Shown piece by piece: positions 50,140-58,291 of a DNA stretch of 64,000 bases (position 1 is the stretch's first letter; every line of letters begins with the position of its first letter). The notes under the pieces are model-generated. The model was not told where the DNA came from, ran no database searches, and saw only the letters and a program-made list of their open reading frames with translations. This DNA comes from JBGLNJ01 sp041300525 (GTDB lineage Bacteria; Chloroflexota; Anaerolineae; Fen-1058). The translations under genes and the position numbers were made by a program. The stretch lies in NCBI GenBank assembly GCA_041300525.1, contig JBGLNJ010000001.1:4774001-4838000 (forward strand). Reading direction: 5' to 3'.

Positions 50140-50634
50140 CTAGGCGGCTTGCGCTTTTTCCTTCGCGCTGAACAGCAGGAATGTGACGACTCCTGTTACA
50201 GTGGCGAGATCCGCCAGGTTGAATATGCCGGTCCGAAGAGGGCCGATTCCGAGCCTGATGAAATCAATGACGGCTCCGTTGTTGAATAGCCGGTCCAGCA
50301 AATTCCCTACCCCGCCGGCTGCCACAAGCGATAACCCGATGGACTGGTTCAAACTGAAACTGTGCCCGTTGACCGCGAATACCAGCGTGACGGCTAGAAT
50401 GAGACTCACAAAGACGATAAAGACCAGAAAACGCACGTGGCTTGGCAAATTCGCTCCCAGACCCAGGGTGGCTCCGAGGTTTTCGGTATACTCGATCCGA
50501 ATTGAATCGTTCAATAGCGAGATGGGAGGAGACGAAGCCAACGATTCTTTTGCAATGGTTTTCGTCATCTGGTCGCAGCTTGTACATGCAATCAATATCA
50601 AGACAACCAGACAGAGTCTGTCAATCCTTTTCAC
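50140..50634 (-). CDS. lspA: Lipoprotein signal peptidase II (LspA)
   Basis: 164 residues, four membrane helices. The catalytic Asp pair lies in NLLDRLFNNGAVIDFIRLG and TGIFNLADLATVTG. TENLGATLGLGA corresponds to the conserved N-x-G-x-(A/S) loop. It cleaves lipoprotein signal peptides. The N-terminal ACTSCDQMTKTIAKESL region carries the usual D-Q-x-T-K. Adjacent secreted and lipoprotein genes fit the role. Confidence 0.85.
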   Translation of the reverse strand: MKRIDRLCLVVLILIACTSCDQMTKTIAKESLASSPPISLLNDSIRIEYTENLGATLGLGANLPSHVRFLVFIVFVSLILAVTLVFAVNGHSFSLNQSIGLSLVAAGGVGNLLDRLFNNGAVIDFIRLGIGPLRTGIFNLADLATVTGVVTFLLFSAKEKAQAA

Positions 50635-50693
50635 GTTTGTTGCTCCGATTTTCTGAGCCGATGTTTATCATACCACATTATCCGGCTAAAGCC

Positions 50694-51050
50694 TCACTGT
50701 CCGCCAGACTCACCCTTGCGAAGGCTTTTGACCTTACCCATTGAGGGTACCCTGGGGGTCGCAAGGGTGCGCCCCAGGACGATTTTCTGCTCGTAATCGG
50801 TGACATACTCGCCGAGTTTCGTCACAAGCTCGCGCCACTCGCCGGTCCTGAGGATGCCCTGAATCGTCGGCAGGTCTTGGGCCACGCAGCCGGTCAACAT
50901 TTGGGGGCAATCGCCATACAGGGTGTACCACACCTCGGAGGTTTGCAGCCCCAGGCGGACCAGGCCCGGCGCGAACTCTTTGACGGCGAATTCAAAGTAT
51001 TCTGCTTCACGTCCGGTGCGAATGTCCCAACTCATCAGCAATTTCATCAT
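50694..51050 (-). CDS. Conserved hypothetical protein with repeat-derived C-terminus
   Basis: About 118 residues: KLLMSWDIRTGREAEYFEFA, GLVRLGLQTSEVWYTLYGDC, MLTGCVAQDLPTIQGILRTG and LVTKLGEYVTDYEQKIVLGR. The last about 19 residues (LATPRVPSMGKVKSLRKGE) are encoded by the palindromic repeat at 50711-50769, so the natural end has probably been replaced. The start is ATG 51050 or 51047. No function known; shape suggests an antibiotic-monooxygenase-like (dimeric alpha-beta) fold. Confidence 0.6.
   Translation of the reverse strand: MMKLLMSWDIRTGREAEYFEFAVKEFAPGLVRLGLQTSEVWYTLYGDCPQMLTGCVAQDLPTIQGILRTGEWRELVTKLGEYVTDYEQKIVLGRTLATPRVPSMGKVKSLRKGESGGQ
50711..50769. repeat. Palindrome-ended repeat element, copy 2 (covarying arms)
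   Basis: CACCCTTGCGA (50711-50721) pairs perfectly with TCGCAAGGGTG (50759-50769). It shares CTTACCCATTGAGGGTACCC and GGGGGTCGCAAGG with copy 1, but the arms differ (CCCTT in place of ACCTT) and remain complementary. It forms the 3' end of the coding frame of the gene at 50694-51050. Confidence 0.8.
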
Positions 51051-51064
51051 TGGCTTATGCTCCA

Positions 51065-51115
51065 AGACCTGACAGGTTTCTGGCGAACCTCTGGTTCGCA
51101 CAACCTGTCAGGTCT
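51065..51115. repeat. Nested inverted repeat of the GACCTGACAGGT type
   Basis: AGACCTGACAGGTT (51065-51078) pairs with 51102-51115; inside it GCGAACC (51084-51090) pairs with GGTTCGC (51094-51100). It lies between the hypothetical gene and the TPR lipoprotein gene. A sister hairpin lies within mutL at 57063-57095. Confidence 0.8.
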
Positions 51116-51121
51116 AGCTTT

Positions 51122-52087
51122 TTACGGTCCCAATTGCTTCAGCCAGCCTTCGACCTCGGCGCGGCGGTTGGGTGGCGGATTGAGCGCGAGGAATTGCTGA
51201 AAGGCCTGGCGCGCCCCGGCCGGATCGCCTTTTTGCATCAACACTCTGCCCAGCGCATACAACGCTTCCGGCGAATTGGGCGCAAGCTGGGCCGCCTTGG
51301 CCAGTGAAACCGCGGCGCCCTCCAGGTCATTCTGGAGCATTTGCGCGTTGCCCAGGCCGATGTAGGCCGGCGCCAGGCTCGGGTTGGATTTGAGCGCGGC
51401 CTGAAATTCAGACTGCGCTTCCTTGATCTTGTTCTGCTGGATGTAGGCCGCGCCGAGCAGATAGTGAGTCTCGGCGTCCTCGGGCGCTAGCTTGAGCGCC
51501 GCCTGGAACTGGGCGATGGCCTCGTCGAGCTTGCCCAACTGGTAGAGCGCCGCGCCCATGTTGGTTGTGGCGCTGGTGTTCTTGGGGTCGAGCGCGAGGA
51601 CGGCCTTGTATTGCTCGATGGCTTGCTGCGACTGCCCGGCATTGACCAGGTCGTTGCCCGCCATCAGCCCGGCCTTGACCGCCGCCGAAATTTCCTGCGT
51701 AAAGCCGGAGGCCATGCCAGGGTTCAATTTGACGCCCGCCGCCAGCGGCGCGATGGCCTCAGCCGGCTTGCCCGCGCTCACCAACAACGCGCCCAGGTGA
51801 TAGCTCATCTCGGCGTCCTGGCTTTGGAGCGTGACGGCAGCCTGATACTGGCTGATGGCGTCGTCGCGGCGGTTGGCTTTTTCGTAAGCGCGCCCCAGCA
51901 AGGCGCGCGCCTCGGCCTGCTTCGGGTCTGCGTTGATGATGGCTTCCAACTCGCGGATGGCTGTGGCCGTGTCGCCTTTTTCCAGAGCGGCCTTGCCGGC
52001 TTTGAGCGGATCGTTGGGCTTGGCGCACGCAGCCAACGCCATGGCGACGACCAGGAGGGTAAGGATGATGAAGGTGAGACGGCGCAT
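51122..52087 (-). CDS. TPR-repeat lipoprotein
   Basis: 321 residues. A lipoprotein signal (LLVVAMALAACAKP; lipobox ALAAC) precedes about eight TPR units (ALEKGDTATAIRELEAIINA, ARALLGRAYEKANRRDDAIS, MGAALYQLGKLDEAIAQFQA, LGAAYIQQNKIKEAQSEFQA). It is a tethered envelope scaffold. Complete, 1 bp from the MBL hydrolase gene's stop, hence one operon with it. Confidence 0.85.
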   Translation of the reverse strand: MRRLTFIILTLLVVAMALAACAKPNDPLKAGKAALEKGDTATAIRELEAIINADPKQAEARALLGRAYEKANRRDDAISQYQAAVTLQSQDAEMSYHLGALLVSAGKPAEAIAPLAAGVKLNPGMASGFTQEISAAVKAGLMAGNDLVNAGQSQQAIEQYKAVLALDPKNTSATTNMGAALYQLGKLDEAIAQFQAALKLAPEDAETHYLLGAAYIQQNKIKEAQSEFQAALKSNPSLAPAYIGLGNAQMLQNDLEGAAVSLAKAAQLAPNSPEALYALGRVLMQKGDPAGARQAFQQFLALNPPPNRRAEVEGWLKQLGP

Positions 52088-52088
52088 C

Positions 52089-52745
52089 TTATTCTTCCTT
52101 GCTCTTGAGCTCCAGCAGCACGATTTGTGTTTCTTCCGGCAGGCTGCTGCGCGAAACCTTGAGCGTCTCTTGAGTGGGAACCTCGTCCAGCCCCATCTCT
52201 TTGAGAAACTTGGCGACGGGATCGAGCTTGAGCGGGGAGCCTTTGGCTTTATAGTGCATGGGGATGACGATGTGCGGCTCCAGCAGGCTGACGACTTCCG
52301 AGGCCTGCGCGGCGTTGAGCGATTCGCCGCCGCCCACCGGGACGAGCAGCACGTCTACTTCGCCCAGTGTTTCTTCGACCTGCGCCTGCGACGGAACGTG
52401 ATCGAGGTCGCCCAGGTGGCAGATCGTCAAGTCTTCGAACTCGAACAGGAACACGGTGTTGCGGAGATTGCCCGGTTCATTGCCTTTTTTCCGCTCACCC
52501 CGCAATTCCAGTCCGGTGACGAACACGCCGGAGACTTCGTACTCGCCAGGGCCGTCCAGCGTCTTGAACCCGCTCTTGACGCCCTTGGCATAGTTGTGAT
52601 CGTCCGCGTCGTGGCTGATCGTCACCAGGTCGGCGCGGACGCGTGGCAAGATCAACCCCACATCTTTGCCGTAAGGATCGGTGACGACAGAGACCGCGCG
52701 GTCGCGCAGCCGGAAGCAACTGTGGCCAAACCAGGTAATGTCCAT
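52089..52745 (-). CDS. MBL-fold metal-dependent hydrolase
   Basis: 218 residues, beta-lactamase superfamily: ITWFGHSCFRLRDRAVSVVT and DPYGKDVGL, VTISHDADDHNYAKGVKSGF (SHDADDHNY motif), LTICHLGDLDHVPSQAQVEE and HIVIPMHYKAKGSPLKLDPV. This is the UPF0173/YtkL-type group (UlaG-like). The motif is HDADDH, not HxHxDH, so the metal site may differ. Confidence 0.8.
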   Translation of the reverse strand: MDITWFGHSCFRLRDRAVSVVTDPYGKDVGLILPRVRADLVTISHDADDHNYAKGVKSGFKTLDGPGEYEVSGVFVTGLELRGERKKGNEPGNLRNTVFLFEFEDLTICHLGDLDHVPSQAQVEETLGEVDVLLVPVGGGESLNAAQASEVVSLLEPHIVIPMHYKAKGSPLKLDPVAKFLKEMGLDEVPTQETLKVSRSSLPEETQIVLLELKSKEE

Positions 52746-53112
52746 AGAAGAATGACGGCTCCTTGAGGCGAAAAGGTTGACGAGGGGGATTATACACTAC
52801 TCTGGGGAAATCGGTCAATCAGTTATTCTCGGTTACATAGTCAATCAGTGGTCGGAGACCGTTCTCACTTTAGGACAACCTTCGTCCGACCTTGCGCTGC
52901 GCGTCACCCCAGCGCCGCCCGATATCGCGGCCCCGGTCACTCAACCACTGCCCGGCTCTCTCAGCCGCGCTCTGGATGGACTTTCGGGCTCCACCACAGC
53001 CCCGACGGGTCGGTGTGATTGAGCGGATTCCCGCGCACGCAAGAGTGCCGATTGAGCGACTGGGGATTTTCCGGTTGTGGTACAATGGTGTCGGGCTGAA
53101 TCCACCGGTTAA
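52746..53112. other. Gap without a recognised gene
   Basis: No domain-bearing frame on either strand. A sequence GGTACAAT near 53079 resembles a -10 box. The stretch may contain a join. Confidence 0.4.
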
Positions 53113-53219
53113 GATCGCTACGCTTATCTTAATGACATTGATCCTGGCATAGAGTTGCAATCGCCCGAGTTGCGCGCAAGAACCGGGCAAATCGTGCGTC
53201 GAGTGTTTGAGCAAGTGTG
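53113..53219 (+). pseudogene. C-terminal fragment of an unrecognised protein
   Basis: Frame DRYAYLNDIDPGIELQSPEL then RARTGQIVRRVFEQV, ending at TGA just at the next gene's start. A TAA lies directly upstream in frame, so the real gene body is missing or the frame is shifted there. Confidence 0.3.
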
Positions 53220-53222
53220 AGG

Positions 53223-53573
53223 ATGGATGGGGAACGATTGCGCGTCCGGTACAGTCAGCTTGCCTGGCAGCAACGCTTGGGCAATTTGGCCTCCACGCTG
53301 GCCCGCGCGGCGACGGCGGCCAGTAACCCGCGCACGGCGGCTTGTGTGCCTGACCTGTTACGCGAAGGCATGTGGATGATAGAGTTGAGCCGGGACGATA
53401 CGCCACTCGAGACGCTCGCCGAGTTGGCCCCGATGCAGCACGAACTGGGCTTGTTGCGGCGAGCGTGGGAGCAAAACAGTGACGTGGCTCGCCCGCTGCT
53501 CACTTTCCGCGCCCGCGCCATGTCCGACCGGGCGCTGATTCTGGCTGGGCTGGGGCAAGTGTTGCGGTGCTGA
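53223..53573 (+). CDS. Hypothetical protein
   Basis: 116 residues: VRYSQLAWQQRLGNLASTLA, LREGMWMIELSRDDTPLETL and LAELAPMQHELGLLRRAWEQ. All-helical; the type is known from cyanobacteria and Chloroflexota without function, often next to Uma2-like or mobile genes. An upstream GTG (53217) is an alternative start. Confidence 0.55.
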   Translation: MDGERLRVRYSQLAWQQRLGNLASTLARAATAASNPRTAACVPDLLREGMWMIELSRDDTPLETLAELAPMQHELGLLRRAWEQNSDVARPLLTFRARAMSDRALILAGLGQVLRC

Positions 53574-53589
53574 TCCTGCGCCTGAACTC

Positions 53590-53757
53590 GTACAGAGAAA
53601 TCGCGTGTCTATGCAGTTTTAGACACTGCCATCACTGAGGACGAATACAAAGAGGTTGCAAAGGCGTGGCGCATAATTTTAGAAGCTGTGCAAAAAACAC
53701 AAGGCGACATAGTAAAAGCGCAGGAGGCGCAGGATGGACGAGCCAATGCCGGTTAAT
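53590..53757 (+). pseudogene. C-terminal fragment of a phage-like protein
   Basis: Frame EKSRVYAVLDTAITEDEYKE then VAKAWRIILEAVQKTQGDIV ending in ANAG. It overlaps the start of the small protein at 53734. The start is missing; helical and acidic, as in phage packaging or scaffold genes. Confidence 0.35.
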
Positions 53758-53985
53758 TGTATGGAGTGCCCATTTCTCAGAAAGAAAAAGTTCATCTGTC
53801 GGCTTGGGTACACGGTGTCTGTGGGGGAGTGGTTCTCCTCTAGCCATTGTCGATTGCTTGCCATCGTGTCCTCTACCGATTGTCGATTGCTTGCCATCGT
53901 GAGAACCGACGGAATCACTATCAGGGAAGACTACAAGGCTTTAGTAAAAAAAGAATTGCTGGCAGCAGCAGAAAAGCTAAACTAA
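53734..53985 (+). CDS. Small cysteine-containing phage-region protein
   Basis: 83 residues: MPVNCMECPFLRKKKFICRL (C-x2-C...C, zinc-like) and a duplicated stretch SSHCRLLAIVS/STDCRLLAIVR encoded by two copies of TGTCGATTGCTTGCCATCGT. The duplication is in frame. It has AGGAGG upstream (GCGCAGGAGGCGC). No known family. Confidence 0.5.
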   Translation: MDEPMPVNCMECPFLRKKKFICRLGYTVSVGEWFSSSHCRLLAIVSSTDCRLLAIVRTDGITIREDYKALVKKELLAAAEKLN

Positions 53986-54018
53986 CAATTTAATACTTTC
54001 AGGCGCAGGAGGCGCGTA

Positions 54019-54378
54019 GTGGCTGATAATAAATGGCAAAGAAAAGCCAGAGCGCTGGCGCGGTTAGCTGAGGACCAACGCGGAAAACCTGAAGGCGATC
54101 TGGCTTGGGATAAACTGCAAGAATTGCTTGACGCGCATCCAGAGGCGTCGCTTTTTGGCCCGATTATAGACTTAATCCAGCACGAGATGGAATGGCTTAT
54201 GACGGGCAGCCATTTCGTTCAGATGAAAAAAAGCGGCGTTGATATAGACGGATACTGGGAAGGCGAGACCCTAGAGAGTGCAATTGGCGTAATGGTCGCC
54301 GATTACAGGAAACGATATACCGAACATCTTGGGAAATTGTTACCGGATGAACGACCAGGAAATACGCGAGAACTTTGA
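54019..54378 (+). CDS. Phage-region hypothetical protein
   Basis: 119 residues: WQRKARALARLAEDQRGKPE, AWDKLQELLDAHPEASLFGP and IIDLIQHEMEW, then ESAIGVMVADYRKRYTEHLG. Helical; family not recognised. GCGCAGGAGGCGC provides the ribosome site. Its 3' end overlaps the next gene by 32 bp. Confidence 0.55.
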   Translation: MADNKWQRKARALARLAEDQRGKPEGDLAWDKLQELLDAHPEASLFGPIIDLIQHEMEWLMTGSHFVQMKKSGVDIDGYWEGETLESAIGVMVADYRKRYTEHLGKLLPDERPGNTREL

Positions 54379-54652
54379 GCATATTCGTGCAGCGGCGCGG
54401 GCGCTATGGGACATAGAAGCAAACGATGCCTATATAATACCTGCACACGTTCACACGCTAATCGTGCCATATGTCGTCCGTGATCCCGATGAATTAGCCG
54501 ACTGGGATAAACATTGGGGGCTAGAGGATTTTCCAACCTTCAGGCAAGCAAGAATAGACTTGCATAATTACGTAGACGCAGATTTAGCAATTGACCTATG
54601 GATCGGGCACGCCGAAATCCACGAGAAACACATCATTGCAGTTTTAGTCTAA
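54347..54652 (+). CDS. Phage-region hypothetical protein
   Basis: 101 residues from MNDQEIRENFEHIRAAARAL, with AYIIPAHVHTLIVPYVVRDP and AIDLWIGHAEIHEKHIIAVL. No family recognised. The start is chosen at ATG 54347 within the previous gene. The sequence after its stop, TAACAATCTAATACTTTCA, repeats that after the gene at 53734. Confidence 0.5.
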   Translation: MNDQEIRENFEHIRAAARALWDIEANDAYIIPAHVHTLIVPYVVRDPDELADWDKHWGLEDFPTFRQARIDLHNYVDADLAIDLWIGHAEIHEKHIIAVLV

Positions 54653-54674
54653 CAATCTAATACTTTCAAGCGCG

Positions 54675-54725
54675 AACGGCGCAATGCCAAAGGCCCAACG
54701 GGGCTGGCGACATTGCGCCGTTTTT
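54675..54725 (+). terminator. Intrinsic terminator upstream of the prohead protease gene
   Basis: AACGGCGCAATG (54675-54686) pairs with CATTGCGCCGTT (54711-54722), followed by TTTTT. It separates the small phage genes from the capsid genes. Confidence 0.75.
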
Positions 54726-54739
54726 GCGTGGGAGGGATT

Positions 54740-55636
54740 ATGCCAACGCCGAATGAAAATGAAACACAAGCCGAATTTGTCAGTCGCTGTATCCCCATCG
54801 TGATTGAGGATGAGACCGCCGCCGATGCTGATCAGGCTACCGCCGTCTGCTATCAAATGTGGCAGGACAGGGAAAAGGCGCTGCCCGGCGCGCGCGAGTA
54901 CAAGACGCTGGAATTCAAGCTGACGAGCGTCGACCCGACCGGGCGCACCATCGAAGGGTACGCGGCTGCGTTCAACAACGTGGATCAGGGGGCTGACGTC
55001 ATCTATCCCGGCGCGTTCACCAAAACTCTGGCGGAACGCGGGAACAAAGTCAAGCTGCTCTGGCAACACGACCGCACCGAACCCATCGGCAAGCCGCTGG
55101 AACTGCGCGAGGATGCTAACGGGCTATTTATCAAGGCAGTGATTTCGGACACCGCGCGCGGGCGCGATGCACTGGCGCTCCTGCGCGACGGGGCGATAGA
55201 CGGCATGTCCATCGGCTACGAGCCGATCCCGGGCGGGACCGATTACAGCCGCGTGGGGGACAAGACGATTCGCAACCTGCGCGAGATCAAACTGTACGAG
55301 GCCAGCCTGGTGACATTCCCGATGAACGAAGCCGCCGCGGTAACCGCGCTCAAAGCCGGGCGACGGATGCGCCGCGACAAAGCAGAGATCGTGAAGAACA
55401 TTCGCAATCTCATTGATGAACTGGCGGCCTGGGCTGATTACGCCGACGTAGAGCCGCCAGAAGAAACGCCAGAAGGCGAAAAGGACAACACCGCACCCGC
55501 TACCACAGCGGGCCGCGTTGCAGAAGGCACACCGGAGAAGGCCGGGCCGGGGTCTGCGCAAACAGCAGACGCACCACCCACCTGGGAACGTGACCGCCTC
55601 ACATTGCTGGAAACCATCACAAAATTGCAAAGTTAG
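54740..55636 (+). CDS. HK97-family prohead protease
   Basis: 298 residues. The protease domain has YKTLEFKLTSVDPTGRTIEG, YAAAFNNVDQGADVIYPGAF, LLWQHDRTEPIGKPLELRED (catalytic His in WQHD) and DGAIDGMSIGYEPI (catalytic Ser in GMSIG). The C-terminal part is acidic and Pro/Thr-rich and may act as a scaffold. It matures the capsid. The ATG at 54740 has GGAGGG just upstream. Confidence 0.9.
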   Translation: MPTPNENETQAEFVSRCIPIVIEDETAADADQATAVCYQMWQDREKALPGAREYKTLEFKLTSVDPTGRTIEGYAAAFNNVDQGADVIYPGAFTKTLAERGNKVKLLWQHDRTEPIGKPLELREDANGLFIKAVISDTARGRDALALLRDGAIDGMSIGYEPIPGGTDYSRVGDKTIRNLREIKLYEASLVTFPMNEAAAVTALKAGRRMRRDKAEIVKNIRNLIDELAAWADYADVEPPEETPEGEKDNTAPATTAGRVAEGTPEKAGPGSAQTADAPPTWERDRLTLLETITKLQS

Positions 55637-55648
55637 GAGGCACACACA

Positions 55649-56455
55649 ATGTATCAGACTTACGACGAACTCTTCGAGCGTTCGCAAGCTCTGCTCACAG
55701 ACGCCAAGGCCCTGGTCGCCAACACTGACGCCACGGCTGAGGATGTCGAGAAGAGCAAGCGCATGTTCGATGAGGCTAAGGCGCTGCGCGAACGCAGCAA
55801 GATGTTACAGGACTTGGAGGCGCTGAAGGCACAAAGCACGCCACCCGCGCCACCCGCACAGCCGCCCGGCCAGTTCAAAACACTGGGCGAGATGCTTACC
55901 GCCATCTATGGCACGACTTTCAAGGCCAAGTTTGACCCGCGCCTGAAGATGGCTCCGCCCGATCTGCCCGGGCAAGACGGCAAGGCCGGGTGGGAGTCGA
56001 AGGATTTGGTCGAGAACATCGGCGCTTCCGGCGGCTTCCTCGTCTTCCCTGAGCACCAGAATCAGCTTTTCAGCATTGACCCGCTGTCGCTCATCTTCCG
56101 CCAGCGCGCCACGGTGCTGCCAATGCGCGCGCGGGTGATGCAGGTTCCCGTACTTGACCAGACCGGCGCGCCCACGCACGGCAGTTCTTACTTCGGTGGA
56201 TCGGTAGCCTACTGGACTGAGGAAGCGGATTATAAGGACGAGTCACAGCCGAAGTTCCGCCAGATGGAACTGGTCGCCCACAAGCTGGTCATCTACACCG
56301 AAGCCAGCGACGAACTCCTGGCCGATAGCGCCATCCCATTGGAGGCACTGCTGCAAAACCTGTTCCGCTCCAACGTGCTCAACGAAGAGGAATGGACGTT
56401 CATCAACGGCACAGGCGCGGGCCAGCCGTTGGGCGTTGTGACCGCCAACACTGCT
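55649..56455 (+). CDS. HK97-family major capsid protein, 3'-truncated
   Basis: About 269 residues. An N-terminal helical delta region (LVANTDATAEDVEKSKRMFD, EAKALRERSKMLQDLEALKA) is followed by the capsid fold: LVENIGASGGFLVFPEHQNQ, TVLPMRARVMQVPVLDQTGA, QMELVAHKLVIYTEASDELL and NEEEWTFINGTGAGQPLGVV. The normal length is about 390-400 residues; the C-terminal third is lost at the join with mutL near 56455. Confidence 0.88.
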
Positions 56456-57758
56456 CGTGGGCGGCGTGCTGGTCAATCAGGTACATCCCCTCCGGGCCTT
56501 CGGCCACGATGTACGTTGTGCCGATCTGGCCCAGGACGCGCATCGCCGGCAGTTGGGGATTGGAGGTTGGGGCTTGGGGCAGGTCGGGAATTGCCGACTG
56601 CGGCTCTTTGCGCGGCTCGGTGAAGGACGCTGGCATGGAGATTTGCTCGGGCCGAGTCGCGGTTGGCGTGCCCGTGCCAAGTGCGCGAAGCCGTTCCAGG
56701 CGGCCGGCGTCGTCGGGCGTGGGCCAGGCCATTGGACTGGAAGAGTCTAGTCGCTGCACGGGCGAGTGCTCGACGATGACCGTGCGCACCGCTCGCTGCA
56801 CGGCGCGGAACACCTCGTCGGGATTGCGGAAGCGCACCTCGGCTTTGGCCGGGTGGACATTCACGTCCACCTCGTCCGGCGGCACATCCACACGCAAAAA
56901 GCACAAGGGGTAACGGCCCACCATCAGCATCGAGTGGTACGCCTGCACCACCGCGTAGGTCAGGTTGCGATCTTGCACCCAGCGCCCGTTCACGAACAAC
57001 GTCAGGTCGTTGCGGTTGGCGCGAGAAAGGGAGGGCGAGCTGACGTAGCCGGAAACCGAAATAGACCTGACAGGTCTCTCAGACCTGTCAGGTCTGTCTT
57101 CCACTGCCAACATTTCTTGCGCGACCTGCAATCCGAAAGCCGCGATCAGCGCGTCAATCAGTTTGCCGCTGCCAGAGGTCTCAAACGTCGTGCGGCCATC
57201 GTGCGTCAGGCGGAAGCGGACGGCGGGATAGGCCAGCGCATAGCGCGTCACCAGCCCGTCAATGTGGCGGCGCTCGGTCGTGTCGGCCTTGAGGAATTTG
57301 AGCCGCGCTGGGACGCTGTGGAACAGGTCCTCGACGGTGATCAATGTGCCGGGCGGCGCGCCGATGCCTTTGCGTTCCGCGCCGACGCGCAGTTGCGTTC
57401 CCACGTCTTGGCCGCGCGCGCGGGTGACGCACGTCACGTGCGCCACGGCCGCAATCGAGGCGAGCGCTTCGCCGCGAAAGCCCAGCGTGGCGATGCTGCT
57501 CAGGTCGGAGGCCTGAGCAATTTTGCTCGTGGCGTGGCGGGTGAAGGCCAGCTCGACTTCGGCGGCGGGGATGCCCGCGCCGTTATCGCCCACGCGGATG
57601 AGCTTGCGCCCGCCTTGCACGACCTCGATGCGGACGTCGGTCGCGCCGGCGTCCAGCGCGTTCTCGACCAGCTCCTTGACGACGGACGCGGGCCGCTCGA
57701 CGACTTCGCCAGCGGCGATTTGGGAGACGAGTTCGTTCGGGAGAAGGTGAATCGGCAT
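56456..57758 (-). CDS. mutL: DNA mismatch repair protein MutL, 3'-truncated
   Basis: About 430 residues. The GHKL ATPase domain is complete: KELVENALDAGATDVRIEVV, VGDNGAGIPAAEVELAFTRH, ATLGFRGEALASIAAVAHVT and PPDEVDVNVHPAKAEVRFRN. The linker follows, and the frame ends at LIDQHAAHE, the first part of the C-terminal dimerisation domain. An in-frame palindromic repeat (57063-57095) encodes DRPDRSERPVRS between EDRP and SISV. The gene starts at ATG 57758 on the minus strand. Function: mismatch repair, ATP-dependent signalling from MutS. Confidence 0.93.
57063..57095. repeat. 33-bp palindrome inside mutL
   Basis: AGACCTGACAGGTCT (57063-57077) and AGACCTGTCAGGTCT (57081-57095) are exact complements with a 3-nt loop. 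Its length (33 nt, multiple of 3) keeps mutL in frame. Same family as the hairpin at 51065-51115. Confidence 0.85.
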
Positions 57759-57794
57759 AGGTCTATTCCGTGTAGCGTGTTGCGCATCCGGGCA

Positions 57795-58190
57795 TCAGGC
57801 CTGCTCCGCATCGTCTGGAACGGGGCCGATGAGTCGTTGGGATAATTCCAGGAATCGTTCCGCGTGGTCAAGCTGTTCGAGAGCGTTGTCGCGGAGTGTG
57901 CGCCCGAAATCGTCGCTGGGCGTGCGGGCATCTAGGGCTTTGGACAGGCAGTGCGACAGTTCGGCGGGCACGAGGCCGGTCTCCTCGAATTGCTCGCGGA
58001 ACGCAGCGGCGATTTCAGCGCGTCGAGCGAACGCGAGGCTCTGCCCCGCCAGAATCGCTGCTGCCACACCGAACATGACATCGCGCGCGCGCGACGCGGC
58101 CAGGTCGTAGCGGCCCTGGTTCGCCAGCAGCCGCGCCGACCGGAAGCTTTCCTGGGCCTGGCGGAGCAGGTGGGCTTGTTCAAGATTCAC
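57795..58190 (-). CDS. HEPN-domain (UPF0332-like) protein
   Basis: 131 residues: NLEQAHLLRQAQESFRSARL, SRARDVMFGVAAAILAGQSL and HCLSKALDARTPSDDFGRTL. It resembles the UPF0332 HEPN group that pairs with nucleotidyltransferases, but no partner is next to it. The start is GTG 58190. It lies 36 bp from mutL's start. Confidence 0.7.
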   Translation of the reverse strand: MNLEQAHLLRQAQESFRSARLLANQGRYDLAASRARDVMFGVAAAILAGQSLAFARRAEIAAAFREQFEETGLVPAELSHCLSKALDARTPSDDFGRTLRDNALEQLDHAERFLELSQRLIGPVPDDAEQA

Positions 58191-58291
58191 GGCGTCACAC
58201 TCCTTGTTCCCAATCCTCAATACGCAATCCCTCGACCCGGCTGAATTCGCGCGTGGCATCACCTGTGCCACATTACGGGCAATGGGCCGGG

